From: Prosthecobacter debontii
Lineage (GTDB): Bacteria > Verrucomicrobiota > Verrucomicrobiia > Verrucomicrobiales > Akkermansiaceae
DNA: 37,637 bases
Assembly (NCBI GenBank): GCA_945870855.1
Contig: CAMBTP010000026.1
Location: 1-37,637 of the forward strand
Direction of reading: 5' to 3'
Below, piece by piece: positions 26,752 through 35,332 of this stretch. The position numbers and the translations under genes are program-made. The stretch's first letter is position 1. Every line of letters begins with the position of its first letter. The notes below the pieces were generated by a model. The model was given only the letters and a program-made list of their open reading frames with translations, was not told the DNA's origin and did no database searches.

Positions 26752-28198
26752 GCACTCCGGCAGTGGCGCAGGCTGGCGCTGGGATCATTCCTACAAGCAG
26801 CTACCGGCTCTTTATTTTTCGCATGCACTGCCGCAGCCGGTTCGTCAGCCCTCTGTGGTGATTTTCAATGAGCCACTCGCGGTCTCCTTGGGACTGGATA
26901 AAGAGTTGTTAGAAGCTGGGATTTTCACGGGAAACATCATCCCTCCGGGCGCAGATCCCATCGCGCAAGCGTATGCCGGCCACCAGTTCGGGCATTTCAC
27001 CGGCCTCGGCGATGGACGTGCGATTCTGTTAGGTGCGCATTTCGCTACCGATGGCGGGCTTTACGATATTCAACTGAAAGGCGCGGGTCGCACCCCGTAT
27101 TCTCGAGGCGGCGATGGCCGTGCTGCGCTTGGGCCCATGCTTCGCGAATACATAATTAGCGAGGCAATGCATGCGCTCGGCATTCCCACCACGCGCAGCC
27201 TTGCGGTGGCAAAGACAGGGGAGAATGTGGAGCGAGCAGAGATTTTGGAGGGCGCAGTTCTAACAAGAGTTGCGGCAAGCCATATCCGCGTAGGCACATT
27301 CCAATGGGTTGCCGCCCACGAAGATAAGCCCGCACTGGAGGCGCTTTCGGATTACACGCGAGAGCGGCATTTTCCGGAAATCCCTGCTGGAGAAATGCGC
27401 CACTTTGATTTTTTCGAAGCTGTAATGGAGCGACAAGCGGCATTGATCGCGCGGTGGCTGCATGTTGGTTTCATCCACGGCGTCATGAATACCGACAACA
27501 TGGCTCTCTGCGGCGAGACCATCGACTACGGCCCTTGTGCGTTCATGGATGAGTATGATCCGAAAACGGTATTCAGCTCGATTGATCGTGCCGGAAGGTA
27601 TGCGTATGAAAAGCAGGCCGCCATCGCCCGCTGGAACCTCGCCCGCCTTGCGGAGGCGATGCTGCCGGTGCTGCATGATGATCAAAAAACGGCGGTGGAT
27701 ATGGCCAACGAAGCTCTCGGAAAATTCGATGGTAGGTTCCAGTTTCATTGGCTGGCTGGCATGCGGGCAAAGCTCGGACTTTTCACGAAAGAGGAGGACG
27801 ATGCCTCTCTCATTCAGGATTTATTGAATGCGATGCAGGCGCATCGCATGGATTTCACCAACACTTTCCGGACTCTCTCCGATGAATCCGCGATGACTAC
27901 CTGTCCTTTCGAGCAAACCGATCTCACCGAATGGCATCGCCGTTGGATAGAACGTTTGAAACGTCAACCTCAGAATCAAGCCGAGGCCTCGCAGCGCATG
28001 CGAGATCAAAATCCCGCGGTGATTCCGCGTAATCACCTTGTCGAACAAGCCCTCACCGCAGCGTCGGAAGGAAATCTAGAGGTGATGAATCGCCTGCTCG
28101 CCGTTCTGGCGCGCCCTTACGAATCCGGCCATCTCACCGAATACACATCACCCGCGCCCGCCGGCTCGCCGGCTTATCAAACTTTCTGCGGAACTTGA
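26732..28198 (+). CDS. selO: Protein adenylyltransferase SelO (YdiU/UPF0061)
   Basis: This 488-residue pseudokinase-fold enzyme transfers AMP, not phosphate, to Ser/Thr/Tyr of proteins. Visible motifs: PIAQAYAGHQFGHFTGLGDG (residues 76-95), GAGRTPYSRGGDGRAALG (118-134), HGVMNTDNM (249-257) and DYGPCAFMD (265-273). The C-terminus ends AYQTFCGT, so the selenocysteine found in some eukaryotic homologues is absent. The start lies inside the DUF2237 end (20-base overlap), implying coupling. In E. coli the protein responds to oxidative stress; regulation here is not visible. Confidence 0.97.
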   Translation: MSFKTSEHSGSGAGWRWDHSYKQLPALYFSHALPQPVRQPSVVIFNEPLAVSLGLDKELLEAGIFTGNIIPPGADPIAQAYAGHQFGHFTGLGDGRAILLGAHFATDGGLYDIQLKGAGRTPYSRGGDGRAALGPMLREYIISEAMHALGIPTTRSLAVAKTGENVERAEILEGAVLTRVAASHIRVGTFQWVAAHEDKPALEALSDYTRERHFPEIPAGEMRHFDFFEAVMERQAALIARWLHVGFIHGVMNTDNMALCGETIDYGPCAFMDEYDPKTVFSSIDRAGRYAYEKQAAIARWNLARLAEAMLPVLHDDQKTAVDMANEALGKFDGRFQFHWLAGMRAKLGLFTKEEDDASLIQDLLNAMQAHRMDFTNTFRTLSDESAMTTCPFEQTDLTEWHRRWIERLKRQPQNQAEASQRMRDQNPAVIPRNHLVEQALTAASEGNLEVMNRLLAVLARPYESGHLTEYTSPAPAGSPAYQTFCGT

Positions 28199-28255
28199 GC
28201 GTTCATCGTAGGACACTCGGCTTGCGATGAGGCAAATCAACGCAATGATATCGGC

Positions 28256-29497
28256 ATGCCGACAAACGAACTTCCCATACTCATCGTAGGCGCAGGTCTA
28301 TCCGGGCTGACCTGTGCGGTGCTTCTTCACGAGGCGGGGATTCCGGTGAAGGTCATCGAGGCAAGTGACGATGTGGGTGGGCGTGTGAGGACGGATCAAG
28401 TGGACGGCTTTCGGTTAGATCGGGGGTTTCAAGTCTATCTCAGTGCCTACCCCGAGGCTGGCGAATTGCTTGATTTGGAAGCACTGCAACTACAGCCGTT
28501 TTCATCGGGAGCATTGGTTTACAACGGGGACAAACTCGTTCGCGTGATGGATGTTTTCAAGCATCCAGGAAACCTGTTGGAGAGCGCATTCGCACCCATT
28601 GGAACAATGATAGACAAGATCCGCGTAGCTCTGCTCCGTTTCCGTGCGATGGGCAGCAGTAGTGAGGAAATCGCCTCACGTCCTGATATCGAAACCCAAG
28701 AATTTCTCAGGAGGTTCGGATTTTCACCGGCGATGATCGATGGATTTTTCCGATCATTCTACGGCGGCATTTTTCTCGAAAAAGAGCTACGCACCTCCAG
28801 CCAGATGTTCGAGTTCACATTCAAGATGTTCAGCGAAGGGAGCGCCACGCTTCCGGCTCGTGGAATGGGAGCCATCCCGCGCCAACTCGCCAAGCGCTTA
28901 CCCCCGCAGACTATCCAACTGAACTCGCCCGTCGCATCAGCGAATCGGAGCAGCATTCTTTTGGCCAACGGCAATAAAATCGAGGGCAGGAAAGTGGTTA
29001 TCGCCACCCATGCCGCGCAAACGTCCGAGATCATTCCTAGCTTTGCAAAACAGGCACCTGCTTGGAGATCTGTTTCGAATATTTATTATGGTGCAAAAAT
29101 TTCACCGCTTGCTGAACCGATCATCGCGCTGAATGCGAGCGGTAGGGGATTGGTGAATAATTTCTGCGTTCTATCCGATGTCGCCCCCGGCTATGCTCCA
29201 CCCGGTCAATCGCTCATTTCCGTAAGTCTTCTCGGTATGCACCGCGAAGCCGATATTCCCGAGCGGGTGCGAGATGAGCTAAGTTCGTGGTTTGGAAACC
29301 AAGTGAATGAATGGCAGCACATTAGAACGGATGTGATCCGTCACGCGCTCCCTGAGCAGTTACCTGGGTCACTCACCCCAGGCTACATCGAACACGATGG
29401 TATCTTGATCTGTGGAGACCATACGACCAGCGCCTCCATCGAAGGCGCGATCATCTCAGGCAAGAAGACCGCGGCCGCGATCATCGAGGCTTCGTAA
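28256..29497 (+). CDS. FAD-dependent amine-oxidase-type oxidoreductase
   Basis: This 413-residue protein has the N-terminal FAD fold VGAGLSGL (residues 11-18), VKVIEASDDVGGRVRTD and GFRLDRGFQVYLSAYPE, typical of flavin amine oxidases and phytoene-desaturase relatives. The C-terminal FAD-binding segment is YIEHDGILICGDHTTSASIE followed by GAIISGKKTA. There is no signal peptide. The substrate is unknown; similar proteins are often annotated only as NAD(P)/FAD-dependent oxidoreductase. It follows selO by 57 bases on the same strand. Confidence 0.9.
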   Translation: MPTNELPILIVGAGLSGLTCAVLLHEAGIPVKVIEASDDVGGRVRTDQVDGFRLDRGFQVYLSAYPEAGELLDLEALQLQPFSSGALVYNGDKLVRVMDVFKHPGNLLESAFAPIGTMIDKIRVALLRFRAMGSSSEEIASRPDIETQEFLRRFGFSPAMIDGFFRSFYGGIFLEKELRTSSQMFEFTFKMFSEGSATLPARGMGAIPRQLAKRLPPQTIQLNSPVASANRSSILLANGNKIEGRKVVIATHAAQTSEIIPSFAKQAPAWRSVSNIYYGAKISPLAEPIIALNASGRGLVNNFCVLSDVAPGYAPPGQSLISVSLLGMHREADIPERVRDELSSWFGNQVNEWQHIRTDVIRHALPEQLPGSLTPGYIEHDGILICGDHTTSASIEGAIISGKKTAAAIIEAS

Positions 29498-29623
29498 TTT
29501 CTATACATGTGCCTGAATTTCTCGCATTTTCTCTGCGTGACTTTCGCCCGATGAAACCCAAAGTAATGAGAGCGACCCGCTCGATTTGGACAGCGCAGAG
29601 CGATCACTGAAAACGAAATATCT

Positions 29624-30127
29624 ATGAACGACATCAAAATCACACTCCACACCACAGCCGGCGATATTGCCGCCACGATCTACGCATCCAAGGTTCCGCT
29701 GACATCGGCGAACTTCCTGAACCTCGCCCAGCGCGGCTATTACGACGGGATCACGTTCCACCGCGTGATTGCTAATTTCATGATCCAAGGAGGCGACCCC
29801 ACAGGCACAGGACGTGGCGGTCCGGGCTACAAGTTCGGAGACGAGTTTTATCCAGAACTGCGCCACCGCTCGCCCGGCGTATTTTCGATGGCCAACGCAG
29901 GCCCGGGCACCAACGGTTCTCAATTTTTTATCACTCACTGCGCCACTCCGCATCTTGATGGAAAACACTCGGTATTTGGTCAGGTCACCGACGGCCAACA
30001 CCTCGTCGATAAGATCACGCAAGGTGATAAGATTAGCTCGATCACCATCCACGATGACCTCACCGAGCTCCTCGCGGATCAGAAAGACCACGTCGAGCAT
30101 TGGAACTCGATATTGGATAAAAAGTGA
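29624..30127 (+). CDS. ppiB: Cytoplasmic cyclophilin-type peptidyl-prolyl isomerase
   Basis: This 167-residue protein without a signal peptide catalyses cis-trans isomerisation of prolyl bonds. It has FHRV with Arg47, [37 protein letters not shown] and [12 protein letters not shown], all standard for bacterial PpiB. It is clearly a different protein from the lipoprotein cyclophilin at 10009-10626. The 126 bases before it hold no gene; no promoter was identified. Confidence 0.96.
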   Translation: MNDIKITLHTTAGDIAATIYASKVPLTSANFLNLAQRGYYDGITFHRVIANFMIQGGDPTGTGRGGPGYKFGDEFYPELRHRSPGVFSMANAGPGTNGSQFFITHCATPHLDGKHSVFGQVTDGQHLVDKITQGDKISSITIHDDLTELLADQKDHVEHWNSILDKK

Positions 30128-30256
30128 TTCAATTGAGCGATTGAACGCCCAAGGGCAATCATCGTGATGCGGAGCTCTCTCCCCATCACCCTGCAAACTC
30201 ACGCGGCGTGGTTCATTTCAGCGAAATATCCCTACCGATTCATAGATCGCTTCTTA

Positions 30257-30292
30257 CTTGAGGTTTGAAGTTTGAAATTTAGAGTTTCCCAC
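30257..30292 (+). repeat. Heptamer-repeat leader of the ABC ATPase gene (TTTGAAR unit)
   Basis: Units CTTGAGG, TTTGAAG, TTTGAAA and TTTAGAG (30257-30284) precede GTG 30293 by eight bases. The segment aligns without gaps to the eboE leader, with the start codons in register. This supports GTG 30293 as the true start, not the TTG at 30272 inside the repeat. Confidence 0.72.
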
Positions 30293-31270
30293 GTGCTCCT
30301 AGACGTAAAGAACCTCACCACACGTTTCCATACTCGCAACGGAGTCGTCCATGCGGTGGAAGATGTTTCGTTTTCTTTGGAGAAGGGCAAGACGTTGGGA
30401 ATCGTCGGTGAGTCGGGTTCGGGAAAATCGGTCACCTGCTATTCGTTGCTAGGGCTGCTGCCCATGCCTCCCGGCAGGATCGAAGGCGGGTCTGCGATGT
30501 TCGGTGGGATCGATCTTCTGAAAGCCTCGGAGAAAGAGTTGCTGAAAATTCGTGGCAAGCGGATCTCGATGATTTTCCAGGATCCGATGACCTCGCTGAA
30601 CCCGTTCATGCGCATCCGCGACCAGCTCACCGAGCCGCTGGAGCTGCATGAAAACTTAAGTGGCAAAGCGGCGCTCACCCGAGCCATTGATGCGCTGGCG
30701 GAGGTCGGCATTCCCGATCCCGAAAAACGGATCAGCTCTTACCCTCACGAGTTTTCCGGCGGCATGCGCCAGCGGGTGATGATCGCCATGGCACTGATCA
30801 CGAAGCCTGAGCTGCTGATCTGCGATGAGCCGACAACCGCGCTCGATGTGACCGTCCAGAAGCAAGTGCTCGATCTGATCCGCGAGCGCCAGCGCGACCT
30901 CGGTACGGCGGTGATTTTCATTACGCACGATCTCGCGGTGGTTTCGGAAATGTGTGACGCGATCAACGTGATGTATGCCGGGCGCATCGTGGAGAGCGCT
31001 GCCCGCGCCGATCTTTTCAGTAAGCCGCTTCATGCCTACACGCGTTCGCTCTTGAAGTCGATCCCCGCAGCCCAGCCAAAAGGCCAACCACTTATCACCA
31101 TCCCCGGACTCCCACCGAATCTCGCCAATCCGCCGAGAGGCTGTGCCTTCCAACCCCGCAACCTCATCGGCGATGCGAAACTCTGCATCACCGACCATGC
31201 ACCGGAACTCGCCGAAATCCTGCCTGGCCACTTCGCGCAGAATTGCCCGGGCTGCCTGGCTAGCGCGTGA
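30293..31270 (+). CDS. Oligopeptide/dipeptide-type ABC transporter ATPase (OppD/DppD-like)
   Basis: This 325-residue protein starts at GTG 30293 (VLLDVKNLTTRFHTRNG). Walker A is GESGSGKS (39-46), the Q-loop is in IFQDPMTSLNP, the ABC signature is SGGMRQ (155-160), Walker B is LLICDEP (174-180) and the switch His is in ITHDLAVV. The C-terminal oligopeptide-transport extension with spaced Cys residues (RGCAFQPRN, AKLCITDHAP, QNCPGCL) marks the OppD/DppD branch. It powers uptake of peptides or related solutes. No permease, partner ATPase or binding protein lies beside it, so its transporter is encoded elsewhere. Confidence 0.93.
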   Translation: MLLDVKNLTTRFHTRNGVVHAVEDVSFSLEKGKTLGIVGESGSGKSVTCYSLLGLLPMPPGRIEGGSAMFGGIDLLKASEKELLKIRGKRISMIFQDPMTSLNPFMRIRDQLTEPLELHENLSGKAALTRAIDALAEVGIPDPEKRISSYPHEFSGGMRQRVMIAMALITKPELLICDEPTTALDVTVQKQVLDLIRERQRDLGTAVIFITHDLAVVSEMCDAINVMYAGRIVESAARADLFSKPLHAYTRSLLKSIPAAQPKGQPLITIPGLPPNLANPPRGCAFQPRNLIGDAKLCITDHAPELAEILPGHFAQNCPGCLASA

Positions 31271-31317
31271 CGAATTTTTCGTTTGTTCTATCCGGATCAA
31301 GCGTGAAGATAGGCGGC

Positions 31318-32001
31318 ATGAAGAAATACATTATTACGTTCCTCGCCATATCAAACGGCCTGCTCTCTGCCGCGGAAACGGTCGCCCTTTTTAACGGCAA
31401 AGACCTCACCGGCTGGTATGCCGATGTCCCCGCTGCCGATGACAAGGAAGAGAAGAACCCGAGCTTCATTGTCCGCGACGGAAAGCTGCTTTCGCTCGGT
31501 AGTCCGGGCGGTCACTTGATCACCGAAAAGGAATATTCGGACTACAAGCTCATCGTGGAATACCGTTTTGCAGCGCAGCCCGGCAACTGCGGTGTCCTGA
31601 TTCATGCTTCGAAACCACGCGCGCTTTACGACATGTTTCCCCAATCCATCGAGGTGCAGATGATGAACAAAAGCGCGGGGGACTTTTGGTGCATTCAGGA
31701 AAACATCGAGGTGCCGGATATGGAGAAGCGCCGTCCGCATAAGGAAGGCCAGAAATTTGGCGGGGCAATTGAAGATGCCCGCCAGATTCTCAACCTCACT
31801 GATGGCTCTGAGAAACCCGTGGGCGAGTGGAACACGATGACCATTGAGGTGCGCGGCGACGAGATTATCGTCCATGTAAACGCGGACCTCGTGAACCACG
31901 GCACAAATGCCACCGCCACCAAAGGCAAGATCGCGCTGCAGGCCGAGGGCTCAGAAGTCGAGTTCCGCAAGGTGGAGCTGACGCCGCTGGCAAAGGACTG
32001 A
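31318..32001 (+). CDS. Secreted DUF1080 (3-keto-disaccharide hydrolase) protein
   Basis: This 227-residue protein starts at ATG 31318 with a signal peptide (MKKYIITFLAISNGLLSAAE). The single domain shows ETVALFNGKDLTGWYADVP, LLSLGSPGGHLITEKEYSDY, GNCGVLIHASKPR and GEWNTMTIEVRGDEIIVHVN, a concanavalin-like jelly roll. DUF1080 domains are very abundant in Verrucomicrobiota and Planctomycetota; some cleave 3-keto-glycosides after sugar oxidation. It lies 47 bases after the ABC ATPase. A substrate cannot be given. Confidence 0.93.
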   Translation: MKKYIITFLAISNGLLSAAETVALFNGKDLTGWYADVPAADDKEEKNPSFIVRDGKLLSLGSPGGHLITEKEYSDYKLIVEYRFAAQPGNCGVLIHASKPRALYDMFPQSIEVQMMNKSAGDFWCIQENIEVPDMEKRRPHKEGQKFGGAIEDARQILNLTDGSEKPVGEWNTMTIEVRGDEIIVHVNADLVNHGTNATATKGKIALQAEGSEVEFRKVELTPLAKD

Positions 32002-32072
32002 ATTCCCCTGAAATTCGGAGTGCCGAAATAATCTAAAGAAATATTGAACGTTCAGGATATCCTGATGTTCGG

Positions 32073-33035
32073 TTACGGCGCTTTGCTTTCCATCCACCTC
32101 GCGGGGATGCCGTTTGCCGCGGCAAGTAGGGAACCTACTACGGCGCCCCGATGGCAGTTGTCGCCGCCGCACATGGCGTTGGCGAGAATGCCTGCTTCAA
32201 AGTTGTCGTGATATTTCCATGCTAGGTAGAGGGAGGCGGGCATTGACTCGGCGATGTAGCAGGCGGGGCTGAAGCGTTGGCCGATGACGTGGGTGTCCGC
32301 CTGTGCTGTCCACGTGTCTGCCTTGTTTCCCGAGATCCAATCGCCTGCTTCTAGTCGGATGGCCTCATGAAGTGTGTGCCCCTCGCGGATGCGGAACAGC
32401 AAGCGGGCGAGGGTATCAGCGGCACGCAGCACATTCGCATGGGCGTGGGTGAGTCCGACGTGTTCCTTCACGGTGGTCCGGAGGGTCTGGAGATCTGCGT
32501 CTCGCATCACGAAGCAGATCGCAGGCACCTGCGCGAGACCGCCAATGTGTTCGTCCTGGATCGAACATTTTCTCGGAGGCTTGCCCATGGCGTAGCGGGT
32601 GAAGAATCCGCGATGATATTCCTCTAGGTAGGTGTCGCGGTGCTTGCCTGGGGTCAGCATGAAATCGATGTAATGTGCGAGCCATTCATCGGGATCGTAG
32701 CCGCCGGATGTTTCGCAGAGTCGCACGAGTTCGGTGGCGAGTTTGAAATTGAGCGTGTTTTCCCCGGCTTTAAGAAACTGATGGTAATGAATGCCGCGCT
32801 GCCCCCAGTAGGCGGCTTGGTCGTGGAGGATCTCGCCTTTTTCGTTGAGTGCGGTGTATTGGGAACGCCAGAGGATCGAGCCTGTGTGCGGATTCTTCGG
32901 TGCGAGGTAACCAGTGATTTCACCGTATTCGGCTCGTAAAGCCTCGCGGTCGTAATACCAATGAACGGGCATGGCGACGGCATCTGCGGCGAGCGAGCCA
33001 TGGTAGGCGTGTTGGAAAGTGTCGGATTGTATCAT
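32073..33035 (-). CDS. ADP-ribosylglycohydrolase-family protein, atypical
   Basis: This 320-residue protein starts at ATG 33035 (MIQSDTFQHAYHGSLAADAV). The frame is open further upstream through the repeat region, but that part is translated repeat. The fold of the ARH/DraG family is suggested by HGSLAADAVAMPVHWYYD, the middle HAHANVLRAADTLARLLF and the C-terminal metal-site region CGGDNCHRGAVVGSLLAAAN (residues 289-308). Compared with classic members, GGDTD is replaced by GGDNCH, as in a divergent subgroup. It may remove ADP-ribose or act on another ligand. No partner ADP-ribosyltransferase is nearby. Confidence 0.85.
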   Translation of the reverse strand: MIQSDTFQHAYHGSLAADAVAMPVHWYYDREALRAEYGEITGYLAPKNPHTGSILWRSQYTALNEKGEILHDQAAYWGQRGIHYHQFLKAGENTLNFKLATELVRLCETSGGYDPDEWLAHYIDFMLTPGKHRDTYLEEYHRGFFTRYAMGKPPRKCSIQDEHIGGLAQVPAICFVMRDADLQTLRTTVKEHVGLTHAHANVLRAADTLARLLFRIREGHTLHEAIRLEAGDWISGNKADTWTAQADTHVIGQRFSPACYIAESMPASLYLAWKYHDNFEAGILANAMCGGDNCHRGAVVGSLLAAANGIPARWMESKAP

Positions 33036-33080
33036 GATGAGTGCGTGATGATAGACCGGGATCAGTGGGACGCAAGTTAG

Positions 33081-33185
33081 GTGGAGCGTAGGCTTGAGCC
33101 TACTGTGGGTCATGGGCTTCAGCTCATTCTTTCCACAAGCCGGGCTGAAGCCCGCCGCCCTTGGTAGGCTGAAGCCTACTCTCCA
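33081..33185. repeat. Nested inverted-repeat element overlapping the proA stop
   Basis: Outer palindromes GTAGGCTTGAGCCTAC (33088-33103) and GTAGGCTGAAGCCTAC (33164-33179) are each other's inverted copies, with matching flanks TGGAG and CTCCA. Inside them GGGCTTCAGC (33114-33123) pairs with GCTGAAGCCC (33144-33153). The whole resembles a BIME or small MITE. The proA TAG stop (33176-33178) lies inside the right palindrome. Confidence 0.85.
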
Positions 33186-34444
33186 GCCTTCGTCTGGCCG
33201 TTTCCCCGCACGCGGTATTGATAGCTGGTGAGTTCCCGGAGTCCCATGGGGCCGCGGGCGTGGAGCTTGTCGGTGGAAATGCCGATTTCTGCGCCGAAGC
33301 CGAACTCGCCGCCGTCGGCGAAGCGGGTGGAGACGTTGTGGAAAACGCAGGCGGAATCGATGGAGCGGAGGAAATTCTCTGCCACGGCGTGGTCGGCCGT
33401 GACGATGCAATCGGTGTGGTGGGAGCCGTGGATGTTGATGTGATCCACCGCATCTTCCATCGATCCGACGATTTTGATAGCGAGGATGAGGTCGAGATAT
33501 TCTGCTCCCCAGTCTTCCTCGGTGGCGGGAATGACATCTGTTAGAATTGCCAAGGTTTCGGCACAGCCTCGTAGCTCGACACCTTTCGCGCGGAGGGCGA
33601 CGGCAGCGACGGGGAGGAATTTCTCGGCGATGGGACGGTGAACGAGCAGGGTCTCAAGAGCGTTGCAGACGCCGGGCTTCTGGGTCTTGGAATCGATGGC
33701 GAGTTTCACGGCCATTTCGAGGTCGGCCTTTTCGTGGACGAAGAGGTGGCAGATACCGTCGTAGTGCTTGATGACGGGCATGCGGGCGAGCGAAACGACC
33801 GTCTCGATCAGGCCTTTCCCGCCGCGCGGGATAATGAGGTCGAGCCATTGATCCATTCCCGCCATGGCGGCAACACTGCTGCGGTCCGTGAAGGGGACGA
33901 GCTGAATGGAATGCTCGGGGAGGCCGACTTTCGCGCCGCTTTCCTGGAGGGCGGTGGCGATGGCGAGGTTCGAGTGGATGGCCTCGCTGCCGCCTCGCAG
34001 GATGGTGGCGTTGCCGGTCTTAAAACAGAGAGAGGCCGCGTCGGCGGTGACGTTGGGGCGGCTTTCGAAAATGATGCCGATCGTGCCGATGGGGACGCGC
34101 ACTTGCTCAATGCGAATGCCGCTAGGGCGGTGCCAATCATCGAGGATTTGGCCAACGGGATCGGGCAGGGTGGCTACGTGTTCGAGCGCGGCGGCGATGG
34201 CTTCGAGGCGTGTTGCGTCGAGGCGGAGGCGGTCGAGCATCGCGGAGGAAAGGCCTTTTTCCTCAGCCGCGGAGATATCTTTGGCGTTGGCAGAAAGGAT
34301 TTCCACGGAGGCGTCGCGGAGACCCTGCGCCATCGCGAGGAGGATGGTGTTTTTCGTTTCCGAGGAGAGCTGGGAAAGTTTGAGCGCGGCGGCGCGCGCC
34401 TGGCGGCCCATTGCGTGGATCTGTTCGGTGATGGGATCGCTCAT
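33176..34444 (-). CDS. proA: Gamma-glutamyl phosphate reductase
   Basis: This 422-residue enzyme reduces glutamyl-5-phosphate to the semialdehyde with NADPH, the second step of proline synthesis. Typical motifs: PIGTIGIIFESRPNVTADAA (119-138), IIPRGGKGLI (204-213) and the catalytic Cys260 in QKPGVCNALETLLVH. The C-terminal ARGPMGLRELTSYQYRVRG is standard, followed by GNGQTKAGE. The last residues and stop abut the inverted-repeat element, so the tail may have been slightly altered. It overlaps proB by four bases. Confidence 0.98.
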   Translation of the reverse strand: MSDPITEQIHAMGRQARAAALKLSQLSSETKNTILLAMAQGLRDASVEILSANAKDISAAEEKGLSSAMLDRLRLDATRLEAIAAALEHVATLPDPVGQILDDWHRPSGIRIEQVRVPIGTIGIIFESRPNVTADAASLCFKTGNATILRGGSEAIHSNLAIATALQESGAKVGLPEHSIQLVPFTDRSSVAAMAGMDQWLDLIIPRGGKGLIETVVSLARMPVIKHYDGICHLFVHEKADLEMAVKLAIDSKTQKPGVCNALETLLVHRPIAEKFLPVAAVALRAKGVELRGCAETLAILTDVIPATEEDWGAEYLDLILAIKIVGSMEDAVDHINIHGSHHTDCIVTADHAVAENFLRSIDSACVFHNVSTRFADGGEFGFGAEIGISTDKLHARGPMGLRELTSYQYRVRGNGQTKAGE

Positions 34445-35208
34445 TGGCTGGCGGGGATGAATTTCGTGGAAATGCCTTTTCCGGCGACGATGTCCGCGAG
34501 GCGCTCGGGGTGGCGACCGTTGGCGATGTGGGTTTCGATCCCGGCCTCGACTGCAAATTTCACGGCCTCCAGTTTCGAGGACATGCCGCCCATGGAAAAT
34601 TTCCCCTTGTCCTCGCGGACGTGGCGGAAGACCGAATCGATTTCGTCCACGGTGGGGATGAGTTCCTTCGTCTCGGGATCGAGCAGGCCATCGACGCTGG
34701 TGAGAAGGATCACGCGTTTTGCACCGAGGAGTTTCGCGACGCGGACGGAGAGCATGTCGTTGTCGCCGAAGCTGAGCTCGCGGATCGCGACGGAGTCGTT
34801 TTCGTTAATGACGGGAAGGATGCGCGGCTCGACGAGGAGGCGACCGAAGGTGCTGAGGAGGTTTGCGGCGCGGCCTTCGTTTTGGATATCCTCGGCGGTT
34901 AGAAGGATTTGGGCGACGGTGATCTCGAAGTTGGAAAAAAGGGTGCTGTAGGTGCTCATCAGGCGTGCCTGGCCAACGGCGGCGCAGGCCTGGCGGGTCT
35001 CGATGTCCTTGGGATACTCGCTGAGACCGAGCGCGGACACGCCTGATCCTACGGCTCCCGAGGAAACAAAAAGGCAGCGATGCCCGGAGTTGATAAGTCC
35101 GGAAATGGCGGCGACGAGATGAACGAGCGCCGCGCGGTCGATCGTGCCGTCGGAGGTTTTTGTGAGCACGCCAGTGCCGGCCTTGATGATGGTGAGGTCT
35201 GTGGACAT
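34441..35208 (-). CDS. proB: Glutamate 5-kinase
   Basis: This 255-residue enzyme phosphorylates glutamate in the first step of proline synthesis. I chose ATG 35208 (MSTDLTIIKAGTGVLTKTSD); the longer upstream frame is antisense to the antiporter gene. Motifs: FVSSGAVGSGVSAL, QACAAVGQARLMSTYSTLF, INENDSVAIRELSFGDNDML and GMSSKLEAVKFAVEAGI. The PUA domain present in E. coli ProB (367 residues) is missing, so this is the short form. It is coupled to proA by a four-base overlap. Feedback inhibition by proline is known for the family. Confidence 0.97.
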   Translation of the reverse strand: MSTDLTIIKAGTGVLTKTSDGTIDRAALVHLVAAISGLINSGHRCLFVSSGAVGSGVSALGLSEYPKDIETRQACAAVGQARLMSTYSTLFSNFEITVAQILLTAEDIQNEGRAANLLSTFGRLLVEPRILPVINENDSVAIRELSFGDNDMLSVRVAKLLGAKRVILLTSVDGLLDPETKELIPTVDEIDSVFRHVREDKGKFSMGGMSSKLEAVKFAVEAGIETHIANGRHPERLADIVAGKGISTKFIPASQ

Positions 35209-35332
35209 TCGGTGGGGCGGAGGAATAAACCGAATCGGCGGAATTTGCCAATCCAAAGCTTCGATGGAGAGGGGAACTTCCCCTTGCCGAAACTGGGGGA
35301 GATACCTAAAAGACAGCTCACCAAGCCCAGCC

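Noticed and set aside
28170..28198. Selenocysteine site at the SelO C-terminus
   Set aside because: The frame ends normally with FCGT and a TGA after Thr; no Sec codon is expected in bacterial SelO.
33036..33410. N-terminal extension of the ADP-ribosylglycohydrolase frame
   Set aside because: It reads through the inverted-repeat element and the proA end; the family match begins at 33035.
33638..34951. Plus-strand open frame of 437 codons opposite proA and proB
   Set aside because: It spans two overlapping genuine genes on the other strand and its composition follows their codon bias.
35144..35332. N-terminal extension of the antiporter frame
   Set aside because: The extension is antisense to the proB start, while the ATG at 35333 gives a signal-like membrane segment.
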